Shown here piece by piece: positions 8,418 to 17,282 of a stretch of DNA of 64,000 bases. The first letter of the stretch is position 1, and each line of letters opens with the position of its first letter. Under the pieces are notes generated by a model. It worked only from the letters and a program-made list of their open reading frames with translations. It ran no database searches and had not been told where the DNA came from. Origin of the DNA: Bosea sp. 29B (GTDB taxonomy: Bacteria; Pseudomonadota; Alphaproteobacteria; Rhizobiales; Beijerinckiaceae); the NCBI RefSeq assembly GCF_902506165.1, contig NZ_LR733817.1, positions 1,162,255-1,226,254 of the forward strand, given 5' to 3'. Made by a program: the position numbers and the translations under genes.

Positions 8418-10943
8418 ATGACCAGCTCCCAGCGCGACTATCTCCCGCTTGCCTTCGCCGCCATCGGCCTCGCCATCCTGCCTTCGCTGATGCACACGGT
8501 CGGGCTCGGCACCACCTCGGCGACCGAGGTCGTCGTCTTCGCCATCGCCTGCATGGCACTCAACGTACTGGTCGGCACGACGGGCCTGGTCTCCTTCGGC
8601 CATGGCGCCTGGTTCGGCATCGCCGCCTATGCCGCCGGCCTGATCCAGCGCAACTGGCTCCCCGGCCAGTTCGCTTTGCCGATCCTGCTCGCGGTCGCGC
8701 TCGTCGCCCTGATCGCCTTCGCCTTCGGCGCGCTGATCCTGCGCCGCCGCGGCGTCTATTTCTCGCTGCTGACGCTGGCGCTCGCCGCCATGATCTATTC
8801 GGTCGCCTTCCGCTGGACCTCGGTCACCGGCGGCGAGGACGGGCTCGGCGGCATCAAGCGCCCGCTCTTCGCCGGCATCGATTTCGAGACCGCCCTGCCC
8901 TTCTACATGCTGGTCGCGACCATCGGCTTCGCCGTGGTCTACGGCCTCTGGCGCTTCCATCGCTCGCCGGTCGGCACCGTCCTCGTCGCGATCCGCGAGA
9001 ACGAGCAGCGCGCCCGGTTCCTCGGCTATGCCACCACCCGCTACAAGCTCGTCGCCTTCACCGTCTCGGCGGCGCTGACCGGCTTGGCCGGCACGCTCCT
9101 CCTCTTCAACAACCGCATGACCTCGGCCGAGCCGATCTCGGTCGCCTTCTCCGGCGAATTGCTGGCGATGGTGGTGATCGGCGGCATGCGCTCCTTCCTC
9201 GGGCCGGCGCTAGGCGCGCTCTTCTTCGTCGTCTTCCGCGATCTTCTCTCCAGCGTCACCGAGAACTGGCTGTTCTGGTTCGGCCTGCTCTTCGTCGCCT
9301 TCATCGTCTTCTCGCCGGACGGTCTCGTCGGTGTCGGCCAGCGCCTGCTGAAGCCCTTCCGCAAGCAGGCGGCCGAGGATGCGGCGATGTCGGCCCGCAA
9401 GGCCGGCGCGGTCGAGCTCCCCGCCTTCATGAAGCCGCAGGATGCCGGCGACGGCACGATCTTGACCGCGACCGGCCTCGCCAAGAGCTTCGGCGGCATC
9501 AAGGCGGTCGAGAACGTCGATATCGCCATGCGCGACCGCAAGCTGCATGCGCTGATTGGCCCGAATGGCGCCGGCAAGACCACCGCCTTCAACCTGATCT
9601 CCGGCCTGTTCAAGCCGGACCGTGGCGAGGTCCGCCTGCGCGAGCGCAATGTCGCCGGCCTCTCGCCGGAAGCGATTACGCGAGCCGGCATCGGCCGAGC
9701 CTTCCAGATCACCAATCTCTTCCCGGCGCTTTCGGTCGCCGAGAATGTCCGCCTCGCCGTGCAGGCGCGGGCGCCCGAACGCTTCGGCCTCTGGCAGGCG
9801 GCTGGCGGCCTGGAGCAGGTCAATGACGAAACCCGTCAGGTCATCTCGACCATGGGCCTCTCCGGCATCGAGCAGGCGGAGGCCGGCTCCCTCAGCTATG
9901 GCGGCCAGCGCCTGCTCGACATGTCCTTGGCGCTCGCGACCAGCCCGCGCATCTTGCTCCTCGACGAGCCGCTCGCCGGTCTCGCCGCGGCCGAGCGCGA
10001 GCGCGTCGGCAACCTGATCAAGTCGATCTCGACCGATCTGCCGGTGCTCCTGGTCGAGCACGACATCGACCGCGTCTTCGCCATCGCCGACCATGTCACG
10101 GTGATGAACGAGGGCTCGGTGCTGGTCGACGGCACGGTCGAGGATGCACGCTCCTCACCCAGGGTGCAGGAGGTCTATATCGGCTCCGGCGCCCATGCGT
10201 TGGCCGAGAAGCCGCGCGAGAGCGCCGCCGGCGACAAGGTCCTGCTCGGCCTCGATCAGGTCGACACCTTCTACGGCAAGAGCCACATCCTGCGGCAGGT
10301 CAGCTTCGGCGTGCATGAGAACGAGATCGTCGCCTTGCTCGGCCGCAACGGCGCCGGCAAATCGACTTTGCTCAAGACCATCACCGGCATCGCCCCGCCT
10401 GCGTCCGGCACGATCAGCTTGGCGGGCAGCGATATCGCCCGCCTGCCTCCGGCCCAGATCGCCCGCGCCGGCGTGGCTTACGTCCCGCAGGGGCGCGGCC
10501 TCTTCGCCGGCATGAGCGTCAAGGACAATATGGAGCTCGGCCGCCTGCGCCGCCGCACCGGCAACGGCACACATTGGGAGGACGAAAAGATCTTCGCCTT
10601 CTTCCCGCGCATCAGGGAGCGCTGGCAGTCACCGGCCGATTATCTCTCTGGCGGCGAGCAGCAGATGGTCGCGGTGGCGCGCGCCCTCTCCGGCGACACC
10701 AAGGTGCTCCTGCTCGACGAGCCCTTCGAGGGCCTGGCCCCGGCGGTGGTCGAGGAGTTGTTCGAGGCCTTCGACAAGCTGCGCAAGGAGATCGCCATCG
10801 TCATCGTCGACCACCATCTCGACCTGGCGCTGGCGCTCTCCGACCGCACCGTCGTCCTCGAGCGCGGCCAGGTCACCCATATCGGCCCCTCGCGAGCGCT
10901 GAGCCAGGATCTGGCCTTGCGGCGGCAGGTGCTGTGGCTGTGA
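8418..10943 (+). CDS. Fused ABC importer subunit: LivM permease + LivG ATPase + LivF ATPase
   Basis: A single 841-residue frame that joins three normally separate subunits. Residues about 1-312 are a LivM-type permease (TTGLVSFGHGAWFGIAAYAA, membrane helices, C-terminal FSPDGLVG). Residues about 345-590 are a LivG ATPase with Walker A GPNGAGKT (381-388), signature LSYGGQ (492-497) and Walker B LLLDEP (513-518). Residues about 606-841 are a LivF ATPase with Walker A GRNGAGKS (642-649), signature LSGGEQ (743-748) and Walker B LLLDEP. Both nucleotide sites look intact. The linkers are short. One copy per transporter would fix the ATPase heterodimer to LivM, with LivH as the only other membrane partner. 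Confidence 0.93.
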   Translation: MTSSQRDYLPLAFAAIGLAILPSLMHTVGLGTTSATEVVVFAIACMALNVLVGTTGLVSFGHGAWFGIAAYAAGLIQRNWLPGQFALPILLAVALVALIAFAFGALILRRRGVYFSLLTLALAAMIYSVAFRWTSVTGGEDGLGGIKRPLFAGIDFETALPFYMLVATIGFAVVYGLWRFHRSPVGTVLVAIRENEQRARFLGYATTRYKLVAFTVSAALTGLAGTLLLFNNRMTSAEPISVAFSGELLAMVVIGGMRSFLGPALGALFFVVFRDLLSSVTENWLFWFGLLFVAFIVFSPDGLVGVGQRLLKPFRKQAAEDAAMSARKAGAVELPAFMKPQDAGDGTILTATGLAKSFGGIKAVENVDIAMRDRKLHALIGPNGAGKTTAFNLISGLFKPDRGEVRLRERNVAGLSPEAITRAGIGRAFQITNLFPALSVAENVRLAVQARAPERFGLWQAAGGLEQVNDETRQVISTMGLSGIEQAEAGSLSYGGQRLLDMSLALATSPRILLLDEPLAGLAAAERERVGNLIKSISTDLPVLLVEHDIDRVFAIADHVTVMNEGSVLVDGTVEDARSSPRVQEVYIGSGAHALAEKPRESAAGDKVLLGLDQVDTFYGKSHILRQVSFGVHENEIVALLGRNGAGKSTLLKTITGIAPPASGTISLAGSDIARLPPAQIARAGVAYVPQGRGLFAGMSVKDNMELGRLRRRTGNGTHWEDEKIFAFFPRIRERWQSPADYLSGGEQQMVAVARALSGDTKVLLLDEPFEGLAPAVVEELFEAFDKLRKEIAIVIVDHHLDLALALSDRTVVLERGQVTHIGPSRALSQDLALRRQVLWL

Positions 10944-10959
10944 TGGAATCCCGTAGCGC

Positions 10960-11035
10960 GTCATGCTCGGGCGTAGACCCGAACATCTCTTTCAGGAGAT
11001 TTTCGGGTCTGCGCTTCGCTTCGCCCGAGAATGAC
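10960..11035. repeat. Palindromic intergenic repeat, family A, copy 2 (paired units)
   Basis: Two facing units fill the gap after the fused transporter gene. The unit at 10996-11035 is the reverse complement of copy 1 with 38 of 40 bases the same. The unit at 10960-10989 is a diverged forward copy (gtcatgctcgggcg start, catctc end). The head-to-head pair with a 6-base spacer resembles the two-unit REP/BIME arrangement of other bacteria. It separates the transporter from the dehydrogenase gene on the same strand. Confidence 0.85.
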
Positions 11036-11079
11036 GGCGGTTGCTCTCGCCCTCACGCTCCCACTCGGAACTCTCCCGC

Positions 11080-12021
11080 ATGACCAAGATCGCCATCGTC
11101 GGCTCGGGCCTGATCGGCCGCGCCTGGGCCACCGTCTTTGCCAGCCATGGCTTCGAGGTCGCGCTGCACGATGTGAAGCCGGAGGCGGCCAAGGCCGCCC
11201 GCAGCCATATCGGCAAGAACCTCAAGGAGCTCGCCGGCCACGGCCTGGTCGATGATCCCCAGGGCTCGCTCGCCCGCATCCGCGTCGCCAAGGACCTCGC
11301 AGATGCGCTGAAGGGCGTCGCGCTGGTGCAGGAGAACGGGCCGGAGACGGTCGAAGCCAAGCGCGAGCTGTTCGCGCAGATGGACGCGCTGGCGCCGGCC
11401 TCGGCGATCCTGGCCTCCTCGACCTCCTTCATCATGGCCTCGACCTTCTCGGAGGAGCTGAAGGGCCGGGCCCGCTGCCTCGTCGCCCATCCGGTCAACC
11501 CGCCGCATCTGGTGCCGATCGTCGAGCTCGCGCCGGCGCCCTGGACCGATCCCAAGGTCGTCGCCAAGGCCAAGCGCATCTATGAGCAGGCCGGGCAGGT
11601 CGCCATCACCTTGCGTAAGGAAAAGCCCGGCTTCGTGCTCAACCGCCTGCAGGCGGTGCTGCTGGCCGAGGCCTTCCGCCTCGTCGGCGAAGGCGTCGCC
11701 AGCGCCGAGGATGTCGACAAGACCATCCGCGACGGGCTCGGCCTGCGCTGGTCGTTCATGGGCCCGTTCGAGACGATCGAGCTCAATGCGCCCGGCGGGA
11801 TCCCCGACTATTGTTCGCGCTATTCCGACTCGCTCGACCGCATGGTCAAATCCTCGGAAGGGCTCGGCAACCCGTTCAAGCCCGAGACGGTCGCCGAGGT
11901 CATGCGCGAATGGCGCGGCGCGCAGGAAGCCGGCCGCGTCAAGCGCCTCAGCGACTGGCGCGACAGCCGCCTCGCCGCTTTGCAGGCGCATAAGCGCGCC
12001 GCGAAGCGCAAGCCGGCGTGA
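11080..12021 (+). CDS. 3-hydroxyacid / 3-hydroxyacyl-CoA dehydrogenase family (lambda-crystallin-like)
   Basis: A 313-residue NAD-dependent dehydrogenase. The Rossmann motif GSGLIG is at residues 8-13, the acidic strand end is LHDVKPEA, and the catalytic histidine lies in HPVNPPHLVPIVEL, which is the form seen in L-gulonate 3-dehydrogenase/lambda-crystallin proteins rather than the HPxNPVY form of carnitine dehydrogenase. It lacks the long C-terminus of true fatty acid enzymes. The next gene is a beta-keto acid cleavage enzyme, so the natural reading is oxidation of a 3-hydroxy acid to the 3-keto acid that is then cleaved. The ATG at 11080 is taken because the Rossmann strand begins right there; an upstream TTG would add 13 unrelated residues. 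Confidence 0.85.
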   Translation: MTKIAIVGSGLIGRAWATVFASHGFEVALHDVKPEAAKAARSHIGKNLKELAGHGLVDDPQGSLARIRVAKDLADALKGVALVQENGPETVEAKRELFAQMDALAPASAILASSTSFIMASTFSEELKGRARCLVAHPVNPPHLVPIVELAPAPWTDPKVVAKAKRIYEQAGQVAITLRKEKPGFVLNRLQAVLLAEAFRLVGEGVASAEDVDKTIRDGLGLRWSFMGPFETIELNAPGGIPDYCSRYSDSLDRMVKSSEGLGNPFKPETVAEVMREWRGAQEAGRVKRLSDWRDSRLAALQAHKRAAKRKPA

Positions 12022-12059
12022 GTTTCAAAGATTTAGGGATCAGCGAAGGACTTAATCGC

Positions 12060-12992
12060 ATGGCCAAGAACCGCAAAGTCATCATCACCTGCGCCGTCAC
12101 CGGCGCGATCCACACCCCCTCGATGTCGCCCTATCTGCCGGTGACTCCGGAGGAGATCATCGACGCCGCCGTCGGCGCGGCCGAGGCCGGCGCAGCGCTG
12201 GTCCATGTCCATGCCCGCAACCCCAAGACCGGCCAGCCCGACCAGTCGCCGGAAGCGTTCGAGCCCTTCCTCAAGGTGATCAAGCAGCGCTCGAACTGCG
12301 TCATCAACATCACCACCGGCGGCGCCCCGACCATGCTGGTCGAGGAGCGGCTGCAGCCCTGCGCCCATTTCAAGCCCGAGGTCGCCTCGCTCAACATGGG
12401 CTCGATGAATTTCGGGCTCTACCCGATGCTGAACCGCTTCAAGGAGTTCAAGCATGACTGGGAGCGGCCCTATCTGGAAGGCTCGAACGACCGCGTCTTC
12501 AAGAACACCTTCAAGGACATCGAGAACATCCTGACGACGTGCGCCGAGAACGGCACGCGCTTCGAGATCGAGTGCTACGACATCGGCCATCTCTATACGC
12601 TGGCGCATTTCGTCGATCGCGGGCTGGTCAAGCCGCCCTTCTTCGTCCAGTCGGTCTTCGGCCTGCTCGGCGGCATCGGCCCGCATCCCGAGGATGTCGC
12701 GCATATGAAGCGCACGGCCGACCGGCTCTTCGGCGACGACTATCACTGGTCGGTGCTCGGCGCCGGCCGCCACCAGCTTCCGATCGCGGCGATGGCGGTC
12801 GCGATGGGCGGCAATTTGCGCGTCGGCCTCGAGGATTCGCTCTGGCTCGGCCCGGGCCAGCTCGCCAAGTCGAACGCCGACCAGGTCCGCGCCGCGCGCA
12901 AGATCATCGAGGGCCTCGGCCTGGAGATCGCCACCCCGGACGATGCCCGCGAGCAGCTCCAGCTCAAGGGCGCCGACAAGGTCGCGTTCTGA
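12060..12992 (+). CDS. Beta-keto acid cleavage enzyme (BKACE, DUF849)
   Basis: A 310-residue TIM-barrel enzyme of the BKACE family, which condenses a beta-keto acid with acetyl-CoA and splits it into acetoacetate and a new acyl-CoA with the help of a metal. It begins with the characteristic KVIITCAVTGAIHTPSMSP, carries the metal-binding HVHARNP element near residue 47, INITTGG, an ECYD-GHL block (IECYDIGHLYTLAHF) and VGLEDSLWLGPGQLA near the C-terminus. The ATG at 12060 has a cgaagga site upstream. It follows the dehydrogenase by 38 bases. BKACE substrate range is wide (3-keto-5-aminohexanoate, dehydrocarnitine, keto-adipate and others) and cannot be fixed here. Confidence 0.92.
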   Translation: MAKNRKVIITCAVTGAIHTPSMSPYLPVTPEEIIDAAVGAAEAGAALVHVHARNPKTGQPDQSPEAFEPFLKVIKQRSNCVINITTGGAPTMLVEERLQPCAHFKPEVASLNMGSMNFGLYPMLNRFKEFKHDWERPYLEGSNDRVFKNTFKDIENILTTCAENGTRFEIECYDIGHLYTLAHFVDRGLVKPPFFVQSVFGLLGGIGPHPEDVAHMKRTADRLFGDDYHWSVLGAGRHQLPIAAMAVAMGGNLRVGLEDSLWLGPGQLAKSNADQVRAARKIIEGLGLEIATPDDAREQLQLKGADKVAF

Positions 12993-13089
12993 AATTGCGT
13001 GCACCCGCCTCCGGTGAGCTTGGCTCATCGGAGGCCGAACGATAAACCTCGCGGCCGACCCCAAGCGAACCGGGCCGGCCGCGTAGCCA

Positions 13090-14733
13090 ATGCAGACCTT
13101 CACCTTCATCCTGATCCTGGTCATGGCCGTGGTGGCCTCGCAGCCGCTGACCCGGCTGCTCAGGGTCATCCCGCTGCCGATCATCCAGATCGCGCTCGGC
13201 GCCGCCCTCGCCTGGCCGACCGCCGGCTTCCATCCTCATATCGAGCCGGAGCTATTCCTCCTGCTCTTCATCGCCCCGTTGCTCTTCGCCGACGCCTGGG
13301 AGGCGCCGAAGCGCGAATACCGCAAGCTGCTCCGGCCGATCCTGTCGCTCGCCTTCGGCCTGGTCTTCTTCACCACGCTTTTCTGCGGGCTCGCTCTGCA
13401 CTGGCTGGTGCCGTCCATGCCGCTGCCGGTCGCTTTTGCACTCGCCGCCGTGCTCTCGCCAACCGATGCGGTCGCCGTCTCCGCCATCGTCGACAAGGAG
13501 ACCGTGCCGAAGAATCTGATGCACATTCTCGAAGGGGAATCCCTGCTCAACGATGCATCAGGCCTGGTGATTTTCCGCTTCGCCGCCGCGGCTGCCCTGA
13601 CCGGCAGCTTCTCGCTCTGGCAGACCTCGCTCGCCTTCCTCCTGGCCGTCGCCGGCGGCGTCGCCGCGGGTTTGCTCGCGGTCGTCGTCGTGTCCTGGGC
13701 GCTGAAGCTGCTGGCGAAGTTCGACCGGATCGCGCCGGAAGCGCAGGTGCTGATCGTGATGTTCCTGCCCTTCGCTGCCTTCCTGGCCGCGGAAGCCATC
13801 CATGCTTCCGGCGTGCTCGCTGCCGTCGTCGCCGGCCTGACGGTCGGACGCACGCGCACCGCCAACCAGCTCAGCGTCTCCGCCTATATGCTGGCCCACT
13901 CCTTCTGGACGATGCTCGCCTTTCTCCTCAATGGCGCGATCTTCGTGCTGCTCGGCCTGCAATTGCCGGCGATCATCCGCACCGTCCCGCCGGCACTCAT
14001 TGATACGCACTGGCTCTGGCAGCCGCTCGGTATCATCGTCGCACTGACGCTCTGCCTGATCCTGCTGCGCTTTATCTGGATCACGGTCGCCATCGCGCTG
14101 AGCCGCGTCATCAGCCGGCGCCTACGCCTGGAGCAATTCCACACCACGCTGCGCACGCGGCTGGCCGGTTCGGTCGCCGGCGTGCGCGGCGCGGTCACGC
14201 TCGCCGGCGTGCTGTCATTCCCGGTGCTGGCGCTCGACGGCTCGCCCTTCCCCGGGCGCGACGTCGCGATCTTCCTGGCCGCTGGCGTGATCCTGCTCTG
14301 GCTGGCGATCGCCAGCCTCGGCCTGCCGCCGATCGTGCGCGGGCTGGCGGCCGGCCATGGCGCCATCCACGCCACCGAATTGCGGCGGGCGCGGATCACG
14401 GCGACCGAAGCTGCGATCGCGCGACTGGAGGGCGTCGCCCATCGCGGCGGCACCGATGGCGCCGCGACCGTCGACCAGGCCGTGGCGGAGGGGCTGATCG
14501 CGACCTATCGGCGCCGCCTTGCTTTACTCGACGACGGCCAGACGCCGCGCGAGGAGGCCGTGGCGCTGCAGCGCTCGGAAAGCACCCTGCGGCAGACTGC
14601 CTTGGCGGCGGAGCGCGAGGCCTTGCGCGGCCTGCTCAGGAGCGGCGAGATCGACGATACGACCTTCAACGCGCTGGCGCACGAGCTCGTCCTGCACGAC
14701 GTGCTCGCCGAGTCGAAAGCAAGGTCGCACTGA
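13090..14733 (+). CDS. CPA1 family Na+/H+ antiporter
   Basis: A 547-residue inner-membrane cation/proton antiporter with about 12 helices followed by a roughly 130-residue charged cytoplasmic tail. The ion-binding signature SPTDAVAVSAI and the following EGESLLNDASGLVIF block are the hallmark of the CPA1 (NhaP/NhaG/YjcE) group. The tail after residue 420 is helical and rich in Ala, Glu and Arg. It stands alone between the BKACE gene and the convergent Tam gene, so a role in pH or sodium homeostasis independent of the catabolic unit is likely. Confidence 0.9.
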   Translation: MQTFTFILILVMAVVASQPLTRLLRVIPLPIIQIALGAALAWPTAGFHPHIEPELFLLLFIAPLLFADAWEAPKREYRKLLRPILSLAFGLVFFTTLFCGLALHWLVPSMPLPVAFALAAVLSPTDAVAVSAIVDKETVPKNLMHILEGESLLNDASGLVIFRFAAAAALTGSFSLWQTSLAFLLAVAGGVAAGLLAVVVVSWALKLLAKFDRIAPEAQVLIVMFLPFAAFLAAEAIHASGVLAAVVAGLTVGRTRTANQLSVSAYMLAHSFWTMLAFLLNGAIFVLLGLQLPAIIRTVPPALIDTHWLWQPLGIIVALTLCLILLRFIWITVAIALSRVISRRLRLEQFHTTLRTRLAGSVAGVRGAVTLAGVLSFPVLALDGSPFPGRDVAIFLAAGVILLWLAIASLGLPPIVRGLAAGHGAIHATELRRARITATEAAIARLEGVAHRGGTDGAATVDQAVAEGLIATYRRRLALLDDGQTPREEAVALQRSESTLRQTALAAEREALRGLLRSGEIDDTTFNALAHELVLHDVLAESKARSH

Positions 14734-14742
14734 CCGCCAGCG

Positions 14743-15525
14743 TCAGGTCCGCGTGGCCAGGATGAACAGGCGCGGGAAGCGCAGCAGCACCTTGCCGTCA
14801 GGCTCGATCGGATAAGCCTTGGCGATCTTCTCGCGATAGCTGGCGAGGAACGCCTCGCGCTCATCGACCGGCAGCGGGTCGATATAGGGCTTCAGGCCCG
14901 TGCTCTTGAACCACTCGACGATCGCGTCGTGCCCGGCGAGCGCATGGACATAGGTCGTCTGCCAGATGTCGACCTCGCAGCCGGCCTCCATCAGCCAGCG
15001 CCGGTAATCCGAGAACGAGCCGATCACCGCCTTCGACGCCCGCGCATTGGCGAGGCGAGCCGCCCACGGCCCTTCGGCCGCGGCCTCGTCCATCGAGACA
15101 TGCGAGGGCTCGCTGAGATTGTTCGGCATCTGCACCGCGAGCACCCCGCCCGGCGCCAGCGACCCGGCCAATCGGGCGAACAGGGCCGGATGGTCTGGAA
15201 TCCATTGCAGCGCCGCATTGGCGAAGATCAGATCGTAGCGCCCCTGCGCCGACCAGCTCTCCAGATCGGCCAGGGTGAAGGACAGCTGCGGCAGGCGCTT
15301 GCGCGCCTTCTCCAGCATGTCCGGCGAAGAATCCAAGCCCTCGACCGCCGCGTTCGGGAAGCGTGCGGCGACCAGCTCGGTGCTGTTGCCCGGCCCGCAG
15401 CCGAGATCGATGCAAAGCTGCGGATCGGCAAGGCGAACCCGCTGGATCAGGTCGAGCGGCGGGCGCGTCCGCTCGTCCTCGAAGCGCAGATACTGGTTCG
15501 CATCCCAGTCGACCTTGCCCGTCAT
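14743..15525 (-). CDS. tam: Trans-aconitate 2-methyltransferase
   Basis: A 260-residue SAM-dependent methyltransferase matching Tam along its whole length: start of the type [20 protein letters not shown] motif [27 protein letters not shown], the [12 protein letters not shown] motif and the [10 protein letters not shown] segment. Tam esterifies trans-aconitate, which forms spontaneously from cis-aconitate and inhibits the citric acid cycle. It is convergent with the antiporter gene (9 bases between stops). The SDR gene downstream on the same strand is separated by about 40 bases with its own start region, so co-transcription order is SDR then Tam. Confidence 0.9.
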   Translation of the reverse strand: MTGKVDWDANQYLRFEDERTRPPLDLIQRVRLADPQLCIDLGCGPGNSTELVAARFPNAAVEGLDSSPDMLEKARKRLPQLSFTLADLESWSAQGRYDLIFANAALQWIPDHPALFARLAGSLAPGGVLAVQMPNNLSEPSHVSMDEAAAEGPWAARLANARASKAVIGSFSDYRRWLMEAGCEVDIWQTTYVHALAGHDAIVEWFKSTGLKPYIDPLPVDEREAFLASYREKIAKAYPIEPDGKVLLRFPRLFILATRT

Positions 15526-15568
15526 CGCGCCTGCTCCGTTCGTCCGTCTGGCGCGACGGCCTACGCCT

Positions 15569-16273
15569 CTACAGCGAGCGCATCAAGCCGCCATCGACGC
15601 GCAGGTTCTGGCCGGTGATATAGCCGGCGCCATCCGAGGCGAGGAAGGCGATCGTCGCGGCGATCTCCTCGCTGGTTCCGTAGCGCTGCATCGGCACGCC
15701 GGCGCGCCGCTCCTCGGTCGCCGGCAGCGAGTCGATCCAGCCGGGCAGGACATTGTTCATGCGCACGTTCTGGGCCGCATACTGATCGGCGAAGAGCTTG
15801 GTGTAGGCGGCGAGCCCGGCGCGGAACACCGCCGAGGTCGGGAAATTGGCGGCCGGCTCGAAGGCCCAGGCAGTCGAGATGTTGACGATCGCGCCTGATT
15901 TCTGCGCCGCCATCACCGGCGCGACCAGCCGGGTCGGCCGGATCACGTTCATCAGGTAGACGTCAAGCCCTGTATGCCATTGCTCGTCGGTGATCTCGGT
16001 GATGGGCGCGCGCGGGCCGTGGCCGGCGCTGTTGACCAGCACGTCGATGCGGCCGAAGCGCGCCATCGTCTCGTCGACCAGCCGCTTCAGGTCGTCGTTC
16101 GACTGGTTCGAGCCGGTGACGCCGAAGCCGCCGAGCTCCTTGGCCAGCGCCTCACCCTTGCCCGAGGAGGACAGGATCGCGACCTTGAAGCCATCCTGCG
16201 CCAGCCGCTTCGCCGCGGCCGCACCCATGCCGCTGCCACCAGCGGTAACAACAGCGACTTTTTCTCCTGCCAT
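15569..16273 (-). CDS. SDR family protein with altered catalytic residues
   Basis: A 234-residue protein with a clear short-chain dehydrogenase fold: cofactor motif TAGGSGMG, a VLVNSAG element and the C-terminal [14 protein letters not shown]. The active site is not the classical one. Where YxxxK is expected the sequence is [16 protein letters not shown], which aligns Ser at the Tyr position and Arg at the Lys position, and the catalytic Ser aligns with Thr in NISTAWA. The ATG at 16273 is chosen because a ggag site lies 7 bases upstream; an ATG at 16288 is also in frame. It faces a LysR gene and its promoter region holds a copy of the TetR-type site of 18755. Confidence 0.85.
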   Translation of the reverse strand: MAGEKVAVVTAGGSGMGAAAAKRLAQDGFKVAILSSSGKGEALAKELGGFGVTGSNQSNDDLKRLVDETMARFGRIDVLVNSAGHGPRAPITEITDEQWHTGLDVYLMNVIRPTRLVAPVMAAQKSGAIVNISTAWAFEPAANFPTSAVFRAGLAAYTKLFADQYAAQNVRMNNVLPGWIDSLPATEERRAGVPMQRYGTSEEIAATIAFLASDGAGYITGQNLRVDGGLMRSL

Positions 16274-16360
16274 AGGACGCTCCATCATTCTGCGAAGGAC
16301 ATGTGACGCCGCAGGTGGCAGCGCTCATTATGGCCTTTCTCGCATTCGCCGCGTAAGCTC

Positions 16361-16373
16361 ACCAGTCAGTTGG
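16361..16373. promoter_or_regulatory. Putative second TetR binding site in the SDR/LysR divergent region
   Basis: The 13 bases accagtcagttgg are the exact reverse complement of 18760-18772, the core of the palindrome in front of the TetR gene, including the 6-base spacer. The flanks differ. It lies about 90 bases upstream of the SDR start and 30 bases upstream of the LysR start. Confidence 0.45.
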
Positions 16374-16403
16374 CCAACATCGTATCGATAGAAAAACTAC
16401 TGC

Positions 16404-17273
16404 ATGATCGAGCCGCAGCAACGCCTGCCGTCGCTCAATGCGCTGCGCGCCTTCGAGGCGGCAGCGCGGCATCTCAATTTCCGTGCCGCGGCCGATGAGC
16501 TTGGTGTCACCCAGGGCGCGGTCGCCCAGCATGTCCGTGGCCTTGAGACCGAGTTACGCCTAAAGCTGTTCGAGCGCCAGCCGCGCCAGCTCGCCCTGAC
16601 CAGCGCCGGCCGCAGCTATGCAACCCATGTCGCCCGCGCCTTCGCTTTGCTGGCCGAGGCGACCGACACCCTGCGCCCGCAGCCCTTGCGCCTGACGATC
16701 AGCGCGACGCCGAGCATCGCGGCCAAATGGCTGGTGCCGCGCCTGCCGAACTTCACCGCCGCCCATCCGCAGCTCGAACTCAACATCCTCGCCAGCGATG
16801 CGCTCGCCAATTTCCAGTCGGATGGCGTCGATATCGCCATCCGCCAGGGCCGCCCGCCCTTCGGTCCCGGCCTGACCGCCGATCTGCTGTTCGAGCACGA
16901 GATCGTCGCGATCTGCCAGCCTGCCCTGTGCCCCAGCGAGGACGAGTTGGCACGCCTGCCTCTGCTGCGCGACGGACACGATCTCTGGCCGGAGTTCTTC
17001 GAGCGCGCGCTCGGGCGATCCATGCCGCTGGCGATCCGCAGCACGCGCTTCAACCAGACCGCGCTCGCGATCGATGCCGCGATCGCCGGTCAGGGCATCG
17101 CGCTGGCCAGCCGTTTCCTGGTCGAGCCCGACCTTGCCGCCGGCCGCCTCGCCCTTGCGACGACAGCCGGCATGCGCGGCGGCCTCGACTTCTACGTGGT
17201 CAGCGCCCGCAAACCGCGGCACACCGAGCAAACCACACTGGTCAGGACATGGCTGCTCGCACAGCGCGGCTGA
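16404..17273 (+). CDS. LysR family transcriptional regulator (GcvA-like)
   Basis: A 289-residue LysR-type regulator. The N-terminal helix-turn-helix reads RLPSLNALRAFEAAARHLNF then AADELGVTQGAVAQHVRGLE, the form typical of the GcvA branch, and the effector domain has ISATPSIAAKWLVPRL and VDIAIRQGRPPF. The GcvA-like PLLRDGHDLWPEF block is present. It is divergent from the YxxxK-less SDR gene with 130 bases between, so it may control that gene, itself, or both. The region also has a TetR-type site at 16361. Confidence 0.88.
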   Translation: MIEPQQRLPSLNALRAFEAAARHLNFRAAADELGVTQGAVAQHVRGLETELRLKLFERQPRQLALTSAGRSYATHVARAFALLAEATDTLRPQPLRLTISATPSIAAKWLVPRLPNFTAAHPQLELNILASDALANFQSDGVDIAIRQGRPPFGPGLTADLLFEHEIVAICQPALCPSEDELARLPLLRDGHDLWPEFFERALGRSMPLAIRSTRFNQTALAIDAAIAGQGIALASRFLVEPDLAAGRLALATTAGMRGGLDFYVVSARKPRHTEQTTLVRTWLLAQRG

Positions 17274-17282
17274 GCTGAGAGA

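Noticed and set aside
11080..12992. Carnitine degradation pair (L-carnitine dehydrogenase and dehydrocarnitine cleavage)
   Set aside because: The dehydrogenase has HPVNPPHLVPIVEL, the lambda-crystallin/gulonate form, and no betainyl-CoA thioesterase gene is nearby, so the carnitine label is not safe.
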